Under the pieces are notes generated by a model that worked only from the letters and a program-made list of their open reading frames with translations, did no database searches and had not been told where the DNA came from. The position numbers and the translations under genes were made by a program. This document shows, piece after piece, positions 1 to 8,856 of a DNA stretch of 43,859 nucleotides. This DNA comes from CAWUIO01 sp963922455 (GTDB lineage Bacteria; Bacteroidota; Bacteroidia; Cytophagales; Microscillaceae), in NCBI GenBank assembly GCA_963922455.1, contig CAWUIO010000052.1:1-43859 (forward strand), given 5' to 3'. Each line of letters begins with the position of its first letter. The first letter of the stretch is position 1.

Positions 1-291
1 ATTGAAAGTAAGTAGCTTATTATCAGCGCATTGCAGATAATGTCATAGGTAGCCTAGCACTTTTACAGATTCGCCTGGGGCTTGTCCGAAATGAACGCTC
101 TTAGGCACGCACTCTGGGTTATAGTGTACAAAAACGGACATGTTCTTGTGCGTTCATAGCACAGCTTGGTAATTATTTTAAAATTATACTATCTTCAATA
201 TATTGATAGTCAGAGGTTTATTTTGAAGATAACGCTTAGGTATGCCCTTTGATCTATCTGGGTTGTATTTGTCCATCAAAACAATGAAACC
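1..291. other. Left-edge non-coding region with inverted repeats
   Basis: No credible reading frame crosses this stretch. It contains a perfect 8-base inverted repeat, ATGAACGC at 91-98 and GCGTTCAT at 150-157. A second AT-rich palindromic patch lies at 188-210, with ACTATC and GATAGT arms around CAATATATTG. These could be part of the leader of the ABC gene that starts at 292, or the edge of a feature outside the window. I see no clear Bacteroidota promoter (TTTG, about 19 bases, TAnnTTTG). The words GGGGCTTGTCCG near 77-88 recall the tail of the dispersed repeat found elsewhere in this window, but nothing else of that repeat follows. Confidence 0.4.
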
Positions 292-990
292 ATGATAGAA
301 CTTAAAGGAATAGAGAAATACTATAAAAGTGGTATGCAAAGAGCCTATGTTCTTCGTCATATCGACTTGAAGATAGAAGAAGGGGACTTTGTAACCATAA
401 TGGGGCCCAGTGGCGCTGGTAAATCTACTTTATTGAATATTTTGGGGCTTTTGGAAGTGCCCACCGAAGGAGAATATCTCTTCTTAGACCAGCCCGTACA
501 CAAGTTTAACGAGCGTAAACGTTCGGACTTTCACAAACACCAAATGGGCTTCGTATTTCAGGCTTACCACTTGATCGATGAACTCACCGTTTATGAAAAC
601 ATCGAGACTCCTTTGTTGTATCGTAAAGAAATCAAGGCCAAAGAACGTAAAAGTATGGTAGCCGAAATGCTAGACCGTTTCCAAATGGTTGCCAAGAAAG
701 ACCTTTTTCCGGAGCAACTCTCAGGTGGGCAGCAGCAATTGGTAGGAATTGCCCGGGCAATTATTGGGAAGCCGCGTTTATTACTGGCCGATGAACCTAC
801 CGGAAACCTACATTCTAAGCAAGGCCAAGAAATCATGGAGCTTTTCCGTCAGCTAAATCAAGAAGGGATGACCATAGTTCAAGTGACCCACTCGGAGCGT
901 AATGCCGAATATGGTAACCGACTGGTTCAAATACTAGATGGAAAAATTGTGCAAGACGAACAAACCAAGTCTCAGGTAGCAGCGGTGTAG
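292..990 (+). CDS. ABC transporter ATP-binding protein (LolD/MacB-like)
   Basis: A 232-residue nucleotide-binding subunit that should hydrolyse ATP on the cytoplasmic face of a transporter. Visible motifs are Walker A GPSGAGKST at 38-46, the Q-loop glutamine at 90, the signature LSGGQQQ at 143-149, Walker B LLLADEP at 163-169 and a switch histidine in VTHSE. Length and the DEPTGN segment place it in the MacB/LolD/FtsE group, which works with FtsX-type permeases to extrude lipoproteins, peptides or drugs. The residue after GNL is His174 where most relatives have Asp. No permease gene is adjacent: the next genes run on the opposite strand, so its partner is unknown. ATG start at 292. Confidence 0.9.
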   Translation: MIELKGIEKYYKSGMQRAYVLRHIDLKIEEGDFVTIMGPSGAGKSTLLNILGLLEVPTEGEYLFLDQPVHKFNERKRSDFHKHQMGFVFQAYHLIDELTVYENIETPLLYRKEIKAKERKSMVAEMLDRFQMVAKKDLFPEQLSGGQQQLVGIARAIIGKPRLLLADEPTGNLHSKQGQEIMELFRQLNQEGMTIVQVTHSERNAEYGNRLVQILDGKIVQDEQTKSQVAAV

Positions 991-1032
991 TTTTGTAGAA
1001 AAACGGAAGTATGTAAGGTTTGAAGAAGTGTT

Positions 1033-1596
1033 CTATTGGTTTAAGATCACATCTTCAAACTCGTCCATATCTAAGCGACGAATGGTTTCTGTACGATTGT
1101 AGTAGATTACCCATATGCCCCTAGCCTCAGCGTTGAGAATGACGGGGGAGGTATATAAGATGATCTGGGGATTTTCTAAGACTTTTGCTTGAGGCTCCAA
1201 AGGTATTTCCTTGTCTCGATATTTTGCCAGAAGTTCCATGGCTGGAATGGACAGGCTGTCTGCCAAATCCAATTGCGAATCAAAACCTACTCTATATACA
1301 TCTAGCTTTTGGGCATTGGCTATGGAATCCAAGGCTGGGATGGGCAATTGCCACAAGCTAGCCAATTTAGTTTGAAGGGCTGTACTGTCATCCATTTGTA
1401 TCCAGGCCCGGTTTAGAGCCTTTTGCCCTAGTCTACTTACCTGATCTCCTTGGTAACGGACCCACTGAGCCAATTGGATATCGGTGACCCGTTTAATCTC
1501 CATAGCATTCATAGCCTCTAAAACCTGCTCACGATTTTCTAATTGGCCATAACAAGATACCATCAAGACGAATAAGGAACATAAAAGAGCGCGCAT
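1033..1596 (-). CDS. Putative lipoprotein, unknown function
   Basis: A 187-residue protein I do not recognise. It starts with a short hydrophobic export signal (residues 2-15) ending in MVSC, a plausible lipobox, so it is probably lipid-anchored after cleavage before Cys15. The rest is soluble, mixed helix and strand, with no repeats or further membrane segments. Its start lies only 13 bases after the stop of the HAMP-GAF sensor gene on the same strand, so the two are almost certainly co-transcribed. A role sensing or buffering something for that periplasm-facing receptor is inference only. The gene ends 42 bases from the convergent ABC gene. Confidence 0.7.
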   Translation of the reverse strand: MRALLCSLFVLMVSCYGQLENREQVLEAMNAMEIKRVTDIQLAQWVRYQGDQVSRLGQKALNRAWIQMDDSTALQTKLASLWQLPIPALDSIANAQKLDVYRVGFDSQLDLADSLSIPAMELLAKYRDKEIPLEPQAKVLENPQIILYTSPVILNAEARGIWVIYYNRTETIRRLDMDEFEDVILNQ

Positions 1597-1609
1597 AAAC
1601 CGGGACTTT

Positions 1610-3574
1610 TTAAGATTTTAATTGGCTAAGGTCATCAAACAAGAAGAGAAATTTGATTACTTCGCCCGCATCATTACGGATAGGGCCGGCCAAGGCTTTG
1701 GTATAGATCCTCTGATTGTTTTTGCCTTTGATATACACAAAGTCCGACCAACGGTCTTCCATTTTCAAGCGGTCTTTGGCCAGTTCGATAATATCATAAT
1801 TGGCAAATAAATATTCAACGGCCATGTCTTCAAACTCATTGGGGTCGTATTTCAAGATAATGGAAGCGAGATCATTGGCCTTTTGAATGTAAAATTGGAG
1901 ATCGGTCTCCAAAATCATATTAGAGGAGCTAAAGATTTGTTCACGAGCTCGGATTTCCAATTGAGCTTGCTCAATGTGTTCCTGTGTAGATTGCAGCTCT
2001 TCCATATTCATACGCATTTCTTCTTCTTGGCTCTTCATCTGCTCGGTCATCATCGTAGATTCGGATAGGAGCTTTTTGGTTCGCTCATTAATCCGTACGG
2101 TAGCCACTGTGGAAGCAATACTTTCGGCAATTTTCTCTACAAACTCTATTTCATAGGGCTCGATATTATTAAAGGAAGCTAATTCAACCACCCCAAAAAC
2201 TTCCTCATTCAATTTGAGTGGGACAATTAAAATACAATTAGGATTAGCCTCTCCAAGACCCGACGTGATTTGGACGTAGCCATCGGGAACCTCAGTAAGA
2301 TAAATAGTAGATTGTTCTTGCCAAGCTTGTCCGTTGAGGCCGTCACCTTTGTAAATCTTTTGTTCCAGATATTTTTTCTTATCCCAGGCGTAACAAGAAA
2401 CGAGGCGCATGTAGGGTTCCTCGCCATTTTGGTTTACGTCGGGATCAGCATTTTCTACAATAAATAAACCCCCTTGATTAGCTTTAAGATAAAGTACCAA
2501 GTTGGAAATAATAGAATCGGCCAATTGGTCGATGTCATTATTATTTTCTTTAAGGAGCTCACTAAATTTCACCAATCCTTCAGTAGACCAACTTCTTCTT
2601 CGGTCTTCCTCGGCCACGGTGGCTAGGTTGTCCCGCATTTCTAATAAGGCATTACCCAGTACATCTTTTTCACTTAAGGGCTTAAAATCGGCTTGATAAT
2701 TACCGTCTCCAATATTCTCGGCAAACAGGGATGTTTGTCGGAGGGAATATACCAGTTTATCGGCCGAAGTAGCCATTTCTCCAATTTCATCATCATTGAA
2801 GTAAAAATGTTTGTCTTCGGGAAGCTCTCCGGTACCTAACTTTACAAAGACGCTGTTGATATACTTGATAGGTCGAACAATTTGTCTTCGTGTCCACCAG
2901 GAAACAAAAAAACCAAACAAGATTAAGACGGAGGCAAGGATGATAATTACTTGGTTGAGATACTCGAATTGTTCTATGATTTGGACTTCGGTAGATTGTC
3001 GGTTACGCTTTTTTTGATTAGAAATTTGTTTGAGCTGACCGGATAGTCGGTCGGCAATTGGGAATATACGCATGTATAAAAGCGCATTGGCACTATCTAA
3101 TAATTGGGCCTCCTGATAATCTCTTTCTTCGGGTAAGAGCTCCATTATGCTCTGTTGATACTTATTAAGCTCCTCAAATTGAGGCAGGATTGTATCTTGG
3201 AGCAACTTGACCTGGCTGCGGTCTTCCCAAGAGCGGATCAAGTTTGTGAGGCGATCTTTTACCTCCGGGAAGCTCAGATGAAGCTCTTGCAATGATTTAC
3301 GATCTTGAGGACGGTAAAAGGAGGAGTCTTTTACCCAGTTGATTGTGTAAGTTTGGGATTGATTCAACATGAGGCGAAGCTCATCAACTTGATCAATGGA
3401 AGGGTTCACACTGACGGAAAAGTCGGAAATCTTAGAAACACCGCCTTGAATAATGTAAATATTAAAGGCAGCGGAGATGATGAAAAAAATGTAGATGGAA
3501 ATAAATCCTAGGATGATTTTCCAGCTTATACTATTAAGGCCTAGCGATCGCCAGATACTGTTTTTTTGCGCCAT
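1610..3574 (-). CDS. Membrane sensor with HAMP and GAF domains, no output domain
   Basis: A 654-residue inner-membrane receptor. Membrane segment 1 is at about 18-42 and segment 2 at about 208-227. They enclose a helical periplasmic domain of about 165 residues resembling four-helix-bundle sensors of chemoreceptors. A HAMP linker follows (about 228-280), then a GAF domain (about 345-495), a glutamate-rich coiled coil (about 497-545) and a C-terminal PAS-like segment ending at 652. I see no HisKA, HATPase, GGDEF, phosphatase or methyl-accepting signature, so the protein must signal through a partner. It heads a two-gene unit with the lipoprotein gene 13 bases downstream. The domain assignment is from pattern only. 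ATG start at 3574. Confidence 0.8.
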   Translation of the reverse strand: MAQKNSIWRSLGLNSISWKIILGFISIYIFFIISAAFNIYIIQGGVSKISDFSVSVNPSIDQVDELRLMLNQSQTYTINWVKDSSFYRPQDRKSLQELHLSFPEVKDRLTNLIRSWEDRSQVKLLQDTILPQFEELNKYQQSIMELLPEERDYQEAQLLDSANALLYMRIFPIADRLSGQLKQISNQKKRNRQSTEVQIIEQFEYLNQVIIILASVLILFGFFVSWWTRRQIVRPIKYINSVFVKLGTGELPEDKHFYFNDDEIGEMATSADKLVYSLRQTSLFAENIGDGNYQADFKPLSEKDVLGNALLEMRDNLATVAEEDRRRSWSTEGLVKFSELLKENNNDIDQLADSIISNLVLYLKANQGGLFIVENADPDVNQNGEEPYMRLVSCYAWDKKKYLEQKIYKGDGLNGQAWQEQSTIYLTEVPDGYVQITSGLGEANPNCILIVPLKLNEEVFGVVELASFNNIEPYEIEFVEKIAESIASTVATVRINERTKKLLSESTMMTEQMKSQEEEMRMNMEELQSTQEHIEQAQLEIRAREQIFSSSNMILETDLQFYIQKANDLASIILKYDPNEFEDMAVEYLFANYDIIELAKDRLKMEDRWSDFVYIKGKNNQRIYTKALAGPIRNDAGEVIKFLFLFDDLSQLKS

Positions 3575-3762
3575 GGCTCCAATTTGCGATTTAACTTGTG
3601 AATGATTAAGCGTAAAAATACAAAATTAATACCACTAGCTACCCATGCCCATAAGCTGAGCAAAAAAGCTTGGCTAGCGTAAACGTTTGTGAGCTAAATT
3701 GTCGCAATTTTGACAGAAAGCTGAGAAAACTTTCGGAAAGTAATGCTGGAAAACCTACATTT

Positions 3763-3996
3763 TTATTGTAGCAGAGCATCGATGGCTTTAGCCAAGGTGT
3801 GGTCCCTATCGGTAACCGTATTGCCAGCATCGTGCGTTGTCAACTCAATCTCTACTTTATTGTAGACATTGGCCCACCAAGGGTGATGGTCCATTTTTTC
3901 AGCTATGATGGCCACTTGAGTCATAAAGCCAAAGGCTTCGGTAAAATTTTTAAATTCAAAAGTCTTTTTGAGCTTGTTATCCGATTCTTGCCACAT
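3763..3996 (-). CDS. phhB: 4a-hydroxytetrahydrobiopterin dehydratase (pterin carbinolamine dehydratase)
   Basis: A 77-residue cytoplasmic enzyme of the PCD/DCoH family. It dehydrates 4a-hydroxytetrahydrobiopterin so that the pterin cofactor of aromatic amino acid hydroxylases can be recycled. The diagnostic segment DHHPWWANVYNKVEI at about 36-50 carries the two adjacent catalytic histidines, and the usual later LTTHDAGNTVTDRD stretch follows, with a typical LAKAID end. It is shorter than the roughly 100-residue enzymes of other phyla because the N-terminal arm is reduced, but the core is complete. No hydroxylase gene is nearby. A strong terminator separates it from dciA upstream, so it probably has its own promoter in the 77-base gap. 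Confidence 0.9.
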   Translation of the reverse strand: MWQESDNKLKKTFEFKNFTEAFGFMTQVAIIAEKMDHHPWWANVYNKVEIELTTHDAGNTVTDRDHTLAKAIDALLQ

Positions 3997-4010
3997 AATG
4001 CTTTGAGGGT

Positions 4011-4056
4011 AAAAAAAATCCGGTTATGCTATGTACGTAATAGGATAACCGGATTT
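4011..4056 (-). terminator. Rho-independent terminator after dciA
   Basis: A perfect 12-bp inverted repeat, AAATCCGGTTAT at 4016-4027 and ATAACCGGATTT at 4045-4056, encloses a 17-base loop. On the minus strand the stem is followed by a run of eight T (A run at 4011-4018). It lies between the dciA stop codon (4074) and the phhB start (3996) and should end the recF-dciA transcript. Confidence 0.85.
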
Positions 4057-4073
4057 GGGCTTTAGAAGTTTTC

Positions 4074-4406
4074 TTATAAGAAAATCAAGTCATTAATGCA
4101 CTCTTCTCCAACCGATTGGTTTAGTTTTTCCAGAATTTTGGATTTGGCCATCATTAATTCATTTTTTAAGGCAGCCGATTCTAAGCGGATAAACATTTTA
4201 CGGTTACGGATGTAGAGCTCTTTGGTACGACGGGCAACGCTTTCGCCTAATAGTTTCATCCAGGCTTCTTTTATTTGCAACTCATTAAACTTTCCTTTCA
4301 TTCTGTAGAGTTCCAAAAGATCAGAAACGGCGTTTTTAAGACTCTGGGTTTCTGCATTGCGGTGTTTTAAACCTTTCTCGTACTCGTATCGGTATGCATT
4401 GGTCAT
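4074..4406 (-). CDS. dciA: DciA-like protein (DUF721)
   Basis: A 110-residue cytoplasmic protein of the DUF721/DciA family, which in bacteria lacking DnaC or DnaI promotes loading of the replicative helicase DnaB at the origin. Visible family features are the central basic stretch ARRTKELYIRNRKMFIRLES (about 58-77) and the following helix beginning with LKNELMMAKSKILEKLN. The N-terminal third is a charged helical extension. It sits 151 bases downstream of recF on the same strand; recF next to a DUF721 gene is a common arrangement and supports the call. A strong terminator follows. The biochemical role is by family membership only. Confidence 0.85.
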   Translation of the reverse strand: MTNAYRYEYEKGLKHRNAETQSLKNAVSDLLELYRMKGKFNELQIKEAWMKLLGESVARRTKELYIRNRKMFIRLESAALKNELMMAKSKILEKLNQSVGEECINDLIFL

Positions 4407-4557
4407 AATTGTTGTGTTTTTATTGCTCTTGCGTGTTTGCTTGCTAAGAGGTTTTACGTGTTGGTTTTACTCCCAAATATGCTATATGCCAGGCTACTAA
4501 TCCATTAGATTTTTGCCCTTTTTAAAATAGGGAGTTTGATAACATCTGCCTGGATTC

Positions 4558-5703
4558 TTAAGTTCGACCATATACCATTTCTTTTTGAACTCCGCCTTGG
4601 TCAATGACAATCTCCTTCCGGCTTACAGGGAGATTGGCCAAAAACTCTTTACTTCTTTCGGGTCGGGCATCACTCATGAAAATCTGCCCAAACAAGCCTC
4701 CGGCCATCAATTCCATGAGTTTTTTTATGCGTCGATCATCCAATTTATCAAAGATATCGTCGAGTAGCAAAATTGGGCGAAGCTTTTTTTTATCGGCCAA
4801 ATAGCCAAATTGGGTGATTTTTAAGGCAATCAAGAAAGATTTTTGCTGACCTTGGGAGCCAAAGCGCTTCAAAGGATAGCCATTAATTGTAAAGAGGTAA
4901 TCATCCCGATGGATTCCAAAATGGGTGCGTCCGAAACGCATATCTTTGTCACGGTATTCCCGGAGCGCCCGAAGGGCTTCGGTATTGTGCAATTGTGATC
5001 GGTACTCAATCTGGGCGTTTTCTCTTTGTTCACTCACAAATTGGTAATACTCTTGAAAGCTTGCTTGAGTATTTTGTAATAATTCCTGCCGTTTTTGGTA
5101 CACTTTAAAACCTAACTGACATAAATTTACGTCATAAGTGTCTAATAAATCGATATCTAAGCTGTTTTTTTCCAAATAAAGTTTTAGCAATTGGTTTCTT
5201 TGCCGAAGAAAATGGTTGTAAGCCATAAGGTCTCGTAAATATTCTCCGTCTAACTGGGATAGGCAAGCATCCCAAAATTTTCTTCGGACTTCGCTGGCAT
5301 CGTATATCAAATTCTGATCGTTAGGCGCGATGAGAATGCAAGGAAAACGCCCAATATGCTCACTAAATTTTGGGTATGGGCTTTTATTTAGTTTAAGAAT
5401 TTTTTTTTGGCCCTTTTGTTGGCCGCAGAATACGCGTACTTCCTCTCCTTCTTCCTCGAAGTTTCCCTCTACTGTATAATACTCCTGCTGGTGCCGGATC
5501 GTTTGTTGATCATTGACTCCAAAGGCACTTTTGGTCATGGAAAGGTAATGGATGGCATCGAGTAGATTGGTCTTACCACTGCCATTTTCCCCCAATATCG
5601 CATTTATGCCTGGTTCGAGTTCCAGGTGAAGGGCAGGATAATTTTTAAAATTGGCTAATGAAATATGTTTTAGATAAACTTTCTCCTTCGGCATTTCACT
5701 CAT
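4558..5703 (-). CDS. recF: DNA replication and repair protein RecF
   Basis: A 381-residue SMC-like ATPase that helps load RecA onto gapped DNA bound by SSB. Motifs in this start's numbering: Walker A GENGSGKT at 38-45, the early LKHISLANFKNY segment at 11-22, an ABC-type signature FGSQGQQKS in the C-terminal third, and Walker B ILLLDDIFDKLDD shortly after. The frame stays open to a TTG at 5739, but the extra residues (proline- and glutamine-rich) do not look like RecF, so I choose the ATG at 5703; another ATG at 5694 is also possible. The 226-base gap to pdhA is a divergent promoter region. Confidence 0.95.
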   Translation of the reverse strand: MSEMPKEKVYLKHISLANFKNYPALHLELEPGINAILGENGSGKTNLLDAIHYLSMTKSAFGVNDQQTIRHQQEYYTVEGNFEEEGEEVRVFCGQQKGQKKILKLNKSPYPKFSEHIGRFPCILIAPNDQNLIYDASEVRRKFWDACLSQLDGEYLRDLMAYNHFLRQRNQLLKLYLEKNSLDIDLLDTYDVNLCQLGFKVYQKRQELLQNTQASFQEYYQFVSEQRENAQIEYRSQLHNTEALRALREYRDKDMRFGRTHFGIHRDDYLFTINGYPLKRFGSQGQQKSFLIALKITQFGYLADKKKLRPILLLDDIFDKLDDRRIKKLMELMAGGLFGQIFMSDARPERSKEFLANLPVSRKEIVIDQGGVQKEMVYGRT

Positions 5704-5929
5704 AAACTGTGGGGGCTGCCCGGGCAAGGGGGGATTCAAATTTTAACGCCTAACCCCGAAATTACAAGGCTTGGGCCAAGATTCCAAATCTGAGGGGAAA
5801 GGGAGATATTTTAGCTTGGAAATATTCGCCGAGACAGCTTTTATAAATTGCAGATAATATTCTATTTTAGAGGACTCCTTGCGTAAGATTAATAAGTAAA
5901 GGAGCTAAAAACACCGAAAACAATAAAAT

Positions 5930-6991
5930 ATGGATAATACGAAAACCAAGAGCAAGGCTAAAAGCGGTACCCAGACCCGCAGCAAAGCCACGGCCAAGAA
6001 AAAGCAAGAGTATTCTAAGGAAACGTATATGTTTTGGTACGAAAACATGCTCCTCCAAAGAAGATTTGAAGAGAAAGCCGGGCAGTTGTACTTAAAGCAA
6101 AAAATCAGGGGCTTTTGTCACTTGTACATAGGGCAAGAGGCCAGTGCATCTGGTACGGTAACCGCCTTAGAAAAAGAAGATAAGTGGATCACGGCTTACC
6201 GTGACCACGGCCAACCTTTGGCCTTAGGAACCTCTCCCAAAGTAATTATGGCCGAGCTCTTTGCCAAAGCCACCGGGATCTCGCGCGGAAAGGGAGGCTC
6301 TATGCACCTTTTTGACAAAGAGCGAAACTTTTTAGGAGGACACGGTATTGTTGGGGGGCAGATTCCTCTTGGAGCCGGGATCGCTTTTGCCGAAAAGTAC
6401 AATAAGACTAAAAATATTTGTATTTGTTTCTTGGGTGATGGCGCTGTTCGTCAAGGCGCTTTTCATGAGGCATTGAATATCGCCATGACTTGGAAACTCC
6501 CCGTAGTATTTGTCATTGAAAATAATGGTTACGCCATGGGGACCTCGGTAGCTCGTACATCAAACGTCACCGACCTATACAAATTAGGCATGGCGTATGA
6601 TATGCCATCCGAACCGGTTGAAGCCATGGAAGTAGAAAACGTTCACGAAGCGGTATCGGCCGCCGCCGAAAGAGCTCGTAAGGGCGAAGGCCCTACGCTC
6701 CTTGAGTTTCGTACCTACCGCTACAAAGGTCACTCCATGTCTGACCCAGCGAAGTACCGTACCAAAGAAGAGTTGGAACACTACAAGTCCCTCGACTCCA
6801 TTGAGCAGGTAAAGCGCACTATCATAGACAAGGGCTTTGCCACCGAAGAAGAATTAAAAGACATCGATAAACACATCAAGGCTCAAGTAGAAGAAGCTGT
6901 AACTTTTGCCGAAGAATCTCCCTATCCTAAGCCAGAGGAGGCCTTTGAAGATGTGTATATGCAAAAAGATTATCCGTTTATTCAAGACTAA
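5930..6991 (+). CDS. pdhA: Pyruvate dehydrogenase E1 component, alpha subunit
   Basis: A 353-residue thiamine diphosphate enzyme subunit that decarboxylates pyruvate and, with the beta subunit, acetylates the lipoyl arm of E2. The ThDP-binding motif begins with GDG at 169-171 and ends near the ENN at about 198-200. The typical YRYKGHSMSDP loop near the active site is present, as are GHGIVGGQIPLGAG and RGKGGSMH. The first 25 residues are an unusual Lys/Thr/Ser-rich tail (TKTKSKAK...) absent from the conserved core; it could be a flexible anchor to the E2 complex. The beta subunit gene is not in the window. Reads as a single-gene transcript divergent from recF. Confidence 0.93.
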   Translation: MDNTKTKSKAKSGTQTRSKATAKKKQEYSKETYMFWYENMLLQRRFEEKAGQLYLKQKIRGFCHLYIGQEASASGTVTALEKEDKWITAYRDHGQPLALGTSPKVIMAELFAKATGISRGKGGSMHLFDKERNFLGGHGIVGGQIPLGAGIAFAEKYNKTKNICICFLGDGAVRQGAFHEALNIAMTWKLPVVFVIENNGYAMGTSVARTSNVTDLYKLGMAYDMPSEPVEAMEVENVHEAVSAAAERARKGEGPTLLEFRTYRYKGHSMSDPAKYRTKEELEHYKSLDSIEQVKRTIIDKGFATEEELKDIDKHIKAQVEEAVTFAEESPYPKPEEAFEDVYMQKDYPFIQD

Positions 6992-7008
6992 GGAGGGCTA
7001 GCCCCTCC
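6992..7008. terminator. Short hairpin between convergent genes
   Basis: GGAGGG at 6992-6997 pairs with CCCTCC at 7003-7008 across a five-base loop, directly after the pdhA stop codon. It is followed on the plus strand only by a mixed C/T tract (TCTCTCTT), so it is a weak candidate terminator for pdhA. Confidence 0.45.
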
Positions 7009-7014
7009 TCTCTC

Positions 7015-7590
7015 TTAAAAAAACTGACGGATTTCTTCTTTTAAAAATAAGAGCGCATCCTGGCTGGGGTGCCAGTCGTGATCTCGGGCATTCTCGAGAA
7101 TACGTTTGGCCAACTCGATCCCGGGTGCGTCTTCATCTAAAGACGTGGCGGAGTTATTGATCATGACCACCGTTTCTTCCATCGCTTTTTTGATCCAAAG
7201 CCAGGCATCATTGCTCATATACATCTGTTGGGAGAGATTATGAGCAAACTCATTGCGGATCTCTTGAAGCAAAACCTGCTGGAATAGTCCCACACTAAAC
7301 TCCGGGTTGTTCATTCGAGGGACTAACTGGGCCGGACTTATCCTTTCTAAAAACAAGCACATTCGCTCATAAGCCTGAAAGCGAATGGGAAGCACCTGCT
7401 CGCGGTTTTTCAATTGTAATTCTTTATCTTGAATTTCTCTTTCAGCTTCTCTGATTTGCGCCTGGTTCTCAAAAAATGAACGAGCGGTAGTAATTTCTTT
7501 CTGGCTGAGAGACCGGATGGTCAAATACATGGCCCACATGACTAAGGCAGCCGGCAATAAGAGTTTGACCAATTCACTGATTAATTCCAT
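7015..7590 (-). CDS. Conserved membrane-anchored protein of unknown function
   Basis: A 191-residue protein with one N-terminal membrane segment (about 8-27), then a charged, coiled-coil-prone stretch (about 33-68) and a helical cytoplasmic domain. The NREQVLPIRFQAYERM segment followed by ERISPAQLV resembles a Bacteroidota-specific uncharacterised family, but I cannot name a function. It stands alone, convergent with pdhA (24 bases between stops) and divergent from the PhzF gene. ATG start at 7590. Confidence 0.75.
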   Translation of the reverse strand: MELISELVKLLLPAALVMWAMYLTIRSLSQKEITTARSFFENQAQIREAEREIQDKELQLKNREQVLPIRFQAYERMCLFLERISPAQLVPRMNNPEFSVGLFQQVLLQEIRNEFAHNLSQQMYMSNDAWLWIKKAMEETVVMINNSATSLDEDAPGIELAKRILENARDHDWHPSQDALLFLKEEIRQFF

Positions 7591-7697
7591 AGAATTTTTT
7601 AATTAGGTTCCGAAAATAGCTAATAATTCAAATTTTCTAAAAAAGCAGAGAGGAATCGTTAAGCTTTCCTCAATTTCTTATCTTATTTATCAAGTCC

Positions 7698-8627
7698 ATG
7701 CGATCAATTGACTTTTATATTGTGGATGTATTTGCCGAAGCGAAATACCAAGGCAATCAGTTGGCGGTATTTTATCCGGCTGATGGTTTAAGCTCCGAGG
7801 AAATGCTGCAAATCACTCGCGAAATCAATTTTGCCGAAAGCACCTTCATCCTTTCCGATCAAGCCTCAGAAAAGGGCTATCCCGTACGGATATTCACTCC
7901 GGGTTTTGAAGTCCCCTTTGCGGGGCATCCTACTTTAGGTACAGCTTATGTCATTAGCCACTTCTTGAATCAAAACTCGCCACAGGAGCGGCCTTTGATC
8001 CGTTTAGACTTGCCTGTGGGCACGGTCCCCGTACAAGCTGAAGCCGACACCAAAGGACTCAATTGGTGGATGACCCAAAACAAGCCCGAGTTTTATGAAA
8101 TCTTTTCGCCGGAGGAAATTGCCGCTATTTTACAAATTCCTCCCGGAGTTTTGGATGATTCCTTTCCCATTCAACTGGTAAGTACCGGTTTGCCTTTTGT
8201 AGTAGTACCCGTAAAAACCAAATCGGCCCTGAATGCCTGTAACTTACACCCCGAATTATATTTTAAGTTTGTGGATAAATATAAATCGGTCTTGCCCAAA
8301 ACCCAGGGGCATACCTTTGATGCCTTTTTAATCTTTTGCCCGGAAACCGACGAACCCGAAAATGATCTGCAAGCCCGCATGCTGTATCACGAACTCGTTT
8401 TTCGGGAGGATTCGGCCACTGGGAGTGCTAATGGCTGCTTACTGGCTTACTTACTCAAACATCGCTATTACCCAGAGGCCTCAATTCAAATCCGCGTTGA
8501 GCAAGGGGTATTTATGGGGAGGCCTTCCCTTATATTTCATGCCGGAGAACGGATACATGAAGATGAGTTTATCATTCGGATTGGAGGCAAGGTACAAACC
8601 GTAGCCCAGGGCACTTGGCAAGTATAA
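7698..8627 (+). CDS. PhzF family isomerase/epimerase
   Basis: A 309-residue cytoplasmic protein of the PhzF family, which shares the diaminopimelate epimerase fold. Hallmarks are VDVFAEAKYQGNQLAVF at the start, the catalytic glutamate Glu47 in NFAEST, the RIFTPGFEVPFAGHPTLG segment and, late in the protein, FREDSATGSANG. The last corresponds to the usual EDPATGSA phosphate-binding loop, with Pro replaced by Ser. In phenazine producers PhzF isomerises a dihydro-anthranilate intermediate, but most homologues, including those without phenazine genes as here, have no known substrate. The gene is followed after 34 bases by a copy of the dispersed repeat. Confidence 0.9.
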   Translation: MRSIDFYIVDVFAEAKYQGNQLAVFYPADGLSSEEMLQITREINFAESTFILSDQASEKGYPVRIFTPGFEVPFAGHPTLGTAYVISHFLNQNSPQERPLIRLDLPVGTVPVQAEADTKGLNWWMTQNKPEFYEIFSPEEIAAILQIPPGVLDDSFPIQLVSTGLPFVVVPVKTKSALNACNLHPELYFKFVDKYKSVLPKTQGHTFDAFLIFCPETDEPENDLQARMLYHELVFREDSATGSANGCLLAYLLKHRYYPEASIQIRVEQGVFMGRPSLIFHAGERIHEDEFIIRIGGKVQTVAQGTWQV

Positions 8628-8661
8628 AATAAAAATACATCTGGCTTTCCTCACTTTCTTT

Positions 8662-8791
8662 GGCTTAGGGATGGAACGGCCTGTTTGAGCCCGCCGCTGC
8701 CAAGTGCGTAAGCCGGCGAGTAGTGACAGCCCGGCCCGCGTGGCTAGGATAGGGCACGTGGCTACTATGGGTAATTACGCGGGCAAGCCCC
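8662..8791 (+). repeat. Dispersed structured repeat, copy 1 (subfamily A)
   Basis: About 130 bp in the gap between two convergent genes. Head GGCTTAGGGATGGAACGGCC pairs at its first five bases with AAGCC at 8785-8789. An inner stem pairs CCCGCGT near 8735-8741 with ACGCGGG near 8777-8783. The core reads GAGTAGTGACAGCCCGG, a variant of the usual GAGTAGCGAAAGCCCGG. The 35-base stretch between the inner arms is not conserved with other copies. Confidence 0.85.
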
Positions 8792-8856
8792 TAAATTTTT
8801 CGAGATTTCAGGTCTAATCCATTTTAACATACTGCCCTTAGCCTAAGGAGTAGAGT

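Noticed and set aside
1..160. A tenth copy of the dispersed repeat at the left edge
   Set aside because: Only GGGGCTTGTCCG resembles the tail; head, core and inner stem are missing.
5704..5739. TTG start for RecF at 5739
   Set aside because: The added residues are Pro/Gln-rich and unlike RecF N-termini; the ATG at 5703 fits the family.
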